DNA of 24,080 bases from Sphingomonas sp. (lineage in GTDB: Bacteria; Pseudomonadota; Alphaproteobacteria; Sphingomonadales; Sphingomonadaceae). Position 1 is the first letter of the stretch. Every line of letters begins with the position of its first letter. This document shows positions 23,046 through 24,080 of the stretch, piece after piece. The translations under genes and the position numbers were made by a program. Below the pieces are notes generated by a model that had not been told where the DNA came from, ran no database searches, and worked only from the letters and a program-made list of their open reading frames with translations. Where the stretch lies: contig JAICXF010000026.1 in the NCBI GenBank assembly GCA_025981625.1, positions 1 to 24,080 of the forward strand, written 5' to 3'.

Positions 23046-23418
23046 GTGACTCTCCTCGCAGAGAGCTCGCGCCGCGTTGGGACGGCGTGGCCCGGGGCCG
23101 CTTCTACGGTCGAATGTGGCCGTGACAAGGCAGCGCGAAAGATTCGCATCCGATTCTTTCAGCCGACCGATGCTGCATTGCACAACAGATTGATTTTGCT
23201 GGAATCTGCCGATTTTGAACGACTCACCGCAACGAGCGGACGGCTCATCCCGTGAGGAGGGGCCGAAGGTTGAATTTCTTTACCATCCCAAAGCAGGGTC
23301 GTTTCGTCAGCGTGCGGGGGGCAACCGCGCGATGGCTTCGGGGCTGGGGAGCTCCTTTTGGGACGAGTTCGGCGTCGCGTATCGTTCGCGGCTGCTGCTA
23401 TTGTGGAGCGGGGATTTG
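23046..23418. other. serC leader and serC / M23 divergent spacer (373 nt)
   Basis: No gene is called on either strand. On the minus strand the serC leader has three hairpins in a row: ctctc/gagag at 23050-23065, which covers the serC ribosome site; cgccg/cggcg at 23070-23087; and ggcc-cgg-ggcc at 23089-23099. A weak promoter-like pair on the minus strand, TTGTCA then TAGAAG 16 nt on, lies near 23102-23129. On the plus strand, the frame of the M23 gene is open from 23194, so the gene could start earlier, for instance at ATG 23332 after gggggc. Nothing else is recognised. Confidence 0.5.
23050..23065 (-). promoter_or_regulatory. Hairpin covering the serC ribosome-binding site
   Basis: Read on the minus strand, ctctc (23065-23061) pairs with gagag (23054-23050) around a 6-nt loop tgcgag. 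The gaggagag ribosome site spans 23057-23050, so half of it is in the stem and the rest in the loop. The ATG is 23045. Alphaproteobacteria have a described serC leader RNA motif, and this may be an example; the pairing alone does not show it. Confidence 0.35.
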
Positions 23419-24080
23419 ATGACGCAAGTGTTGGCCGCGACGACTGGCCTGTTTCGCGATCGCGATCTCTTCATTCATGACGGCGCCAAGCTCCGCCGAT
23501 TCCGCATTTCCGCGCCGCTCCAGGTGCTCTTTTTCCTGATGCTTCTCGCGCTGGTTGCGTGGGCGAGCTACGCCACTGCGCGGCTCGTCACCCGCCCCCA
23601 CAGCGCCGTCGCCGTGACCAGCTTGCCCGCCGCCACCGAAGCGCGTGCGCGCATGATCGAGCAGCGGCAGGGCCTGATCGAGGCGGCACTTGCCGGTCAG
23701 AAGATCGATCCGTCGGCGCTTGCCGCCGCACTCAACAGCGGGCGGGTGGCCAATGACGGGCCGCTTGCGCGCGTGGAGCAGCAGCAGCTGGAGCAGGCCG
23801 CGCTCGTCGCGAAGGCGCTCGACACACGCTATCAGGTCACCACCGCCGAATTGAAGCGGCTCGGGATCAGCCCGGCACGGGTCGGCAGCAAGCAGGGCAT
23901 CGGCGGCCCGTTCGAAAGCGCCGGAAACTCCACCTTCAAGTCATTGTTCGACAGCTGGAAGAAGCTCGACCAGCTGCAGGACGGTGTGATCGCGATCCCG
24001 TCGGACAAGCCGATCAGGGCGGCGGTCGTCTTCACCAGCGGCTTCGGTGTTCGTTCGGACCCGTTTGAGCGCGGCGCGGC
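23419..24080 (+). CDS. M23-family metallopeptidase, N-terminal part (runs off window)
   Basis: The 220 residues present are the non-catalytic front of a membrane-anchored peptidase that cuts peptidoglycan cross-links. A short cytoplasmic lead (MTQVLAATTGLFRDRDLF) is followed by one membrane helix (APLQVLFFLMLLALVAWASY, 32-51). Next comes a helical, probably coiled-coil, periplasmic part (about 70-140: EARARMIEQRQGLIEAALAG, ARVEQQQLEQAALVAKALD). At 203-215 the start of the LytM domain appears: VVFTSGFGVRSDPF, matching the first strands before the zinc site. The metal ligands lie beyond the window. ATG 23419 follows gcggggattt; an in-frame start at 23332 would add 29 residues. The upstream serC gene diverges from it. 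Confidence 0.85.
   Translation, partial: MTQVLAATTGLFRDRDLFIHDGAKLRRFRISAPLQVLFFLMLLALVAWASYATARLVTRPHSAVAVTSLPAATEARARMIEQRQGLIEAALAGQKIDPSALAAALNSGRVANDGPLARVEQQQLEQAALVAKALDTRYQVTTAELKRLGISPARVGSKQGIGGPFESAGNSTFKSLFDSWKKLDQLQDGVIAIPSDKPIRAAVVFTSGFGVRSDPFERGA

Noticed and set aside
1..24080. CRISPR arrays, tRNA genes, insertion sequences, phage or defence genes
   Set aside because: No repeat-spacer pattern, tRNA-like cloverleaf, transposase, integrase or defence nuclease was seen.

Overview
The window is a GC-rich stretch of chromosome from an alphaproteobacterium, most likely a sphingomonad (Sphingomonadales). The main grounds are a SciP/DUF1153 protein, the form of FabI, SerC and PdxH, candidate promoters resembling the alphaproteobacterial EcfG type, and GTG/TTG starts with dense ATGA/GTGA overlaps. 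The genus cannot be fixed from the sequence alone. There are no rRNA or tRNA genes, CRISPR arrays, insertion sequences, integrases or phage genes. This is mostly conserved core genome with some small accessory genes.

Layout. 1-3655: the 3' end of clpS, then murA (+), facing a GNAT acetyltransferase and a DUF445 membrane protein (-, overlapping by 4 nt). 3656-8041: a tripartite efflux pump pair (-), membrane fusion protein then RND permease, with no outer-membrane channel or regulator beside it. 8042-9634: a small envelope-stress group of two GlsB/YeaQ-type membrane proteins flanking a periplasmic SIMPL protein. 9783-10400: the CtrA inhibitor sciP and an unassigned short ORF. 10487-12050: mnmA and an overlapping Nudix hydrolase (+). 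12047-14333: pdxH, a CDF metal transporter and a PhzF-family protein, joined by ATGA overlaps (-). 14414-18380: a zinc-finger-less DnaJ protein, a YihY/BrkB membrane protein, fabI, an acylphosphatase and an exported unknown (+). 18197-19486: purA (-). 19661-19933: a lipoprotein built on an 11-residue repeat (+). 19987-23045: serC, serA and an NrtS-like small membrane protein (-). 23419-end: the N-terminal part of an M23 peptidase (+).

How the genes fit together. Housekeeping functions dominate: peptidoglycan precursor synthesis, purine, serine, pyridoxal phosphate and fatty acid synthesis, tRNA thiolation and protein quality control. SerC uses the PLP that PdxH makes, although the two genes are about 7.5 kb apart. 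The GlsB pair and the repeat lipoprotein look like stress-response envelope genes and have promoter-like matches of the EcfG type (GGAAC-N16/17-CGTT), each imperfect.

I did not find a clear new multi-gene system. The observations most worth a second look are the 11-mer-repeat lipoprotein, the NrtS-like gene two bases behind serA, the exported unknown that runs 184 nt antisense into purA, the N-terminal region fused to the GNAT enzyme, the long inverted repeat between serC and serA, and two convergent gene pairs that share a CTAG as both stop codons.
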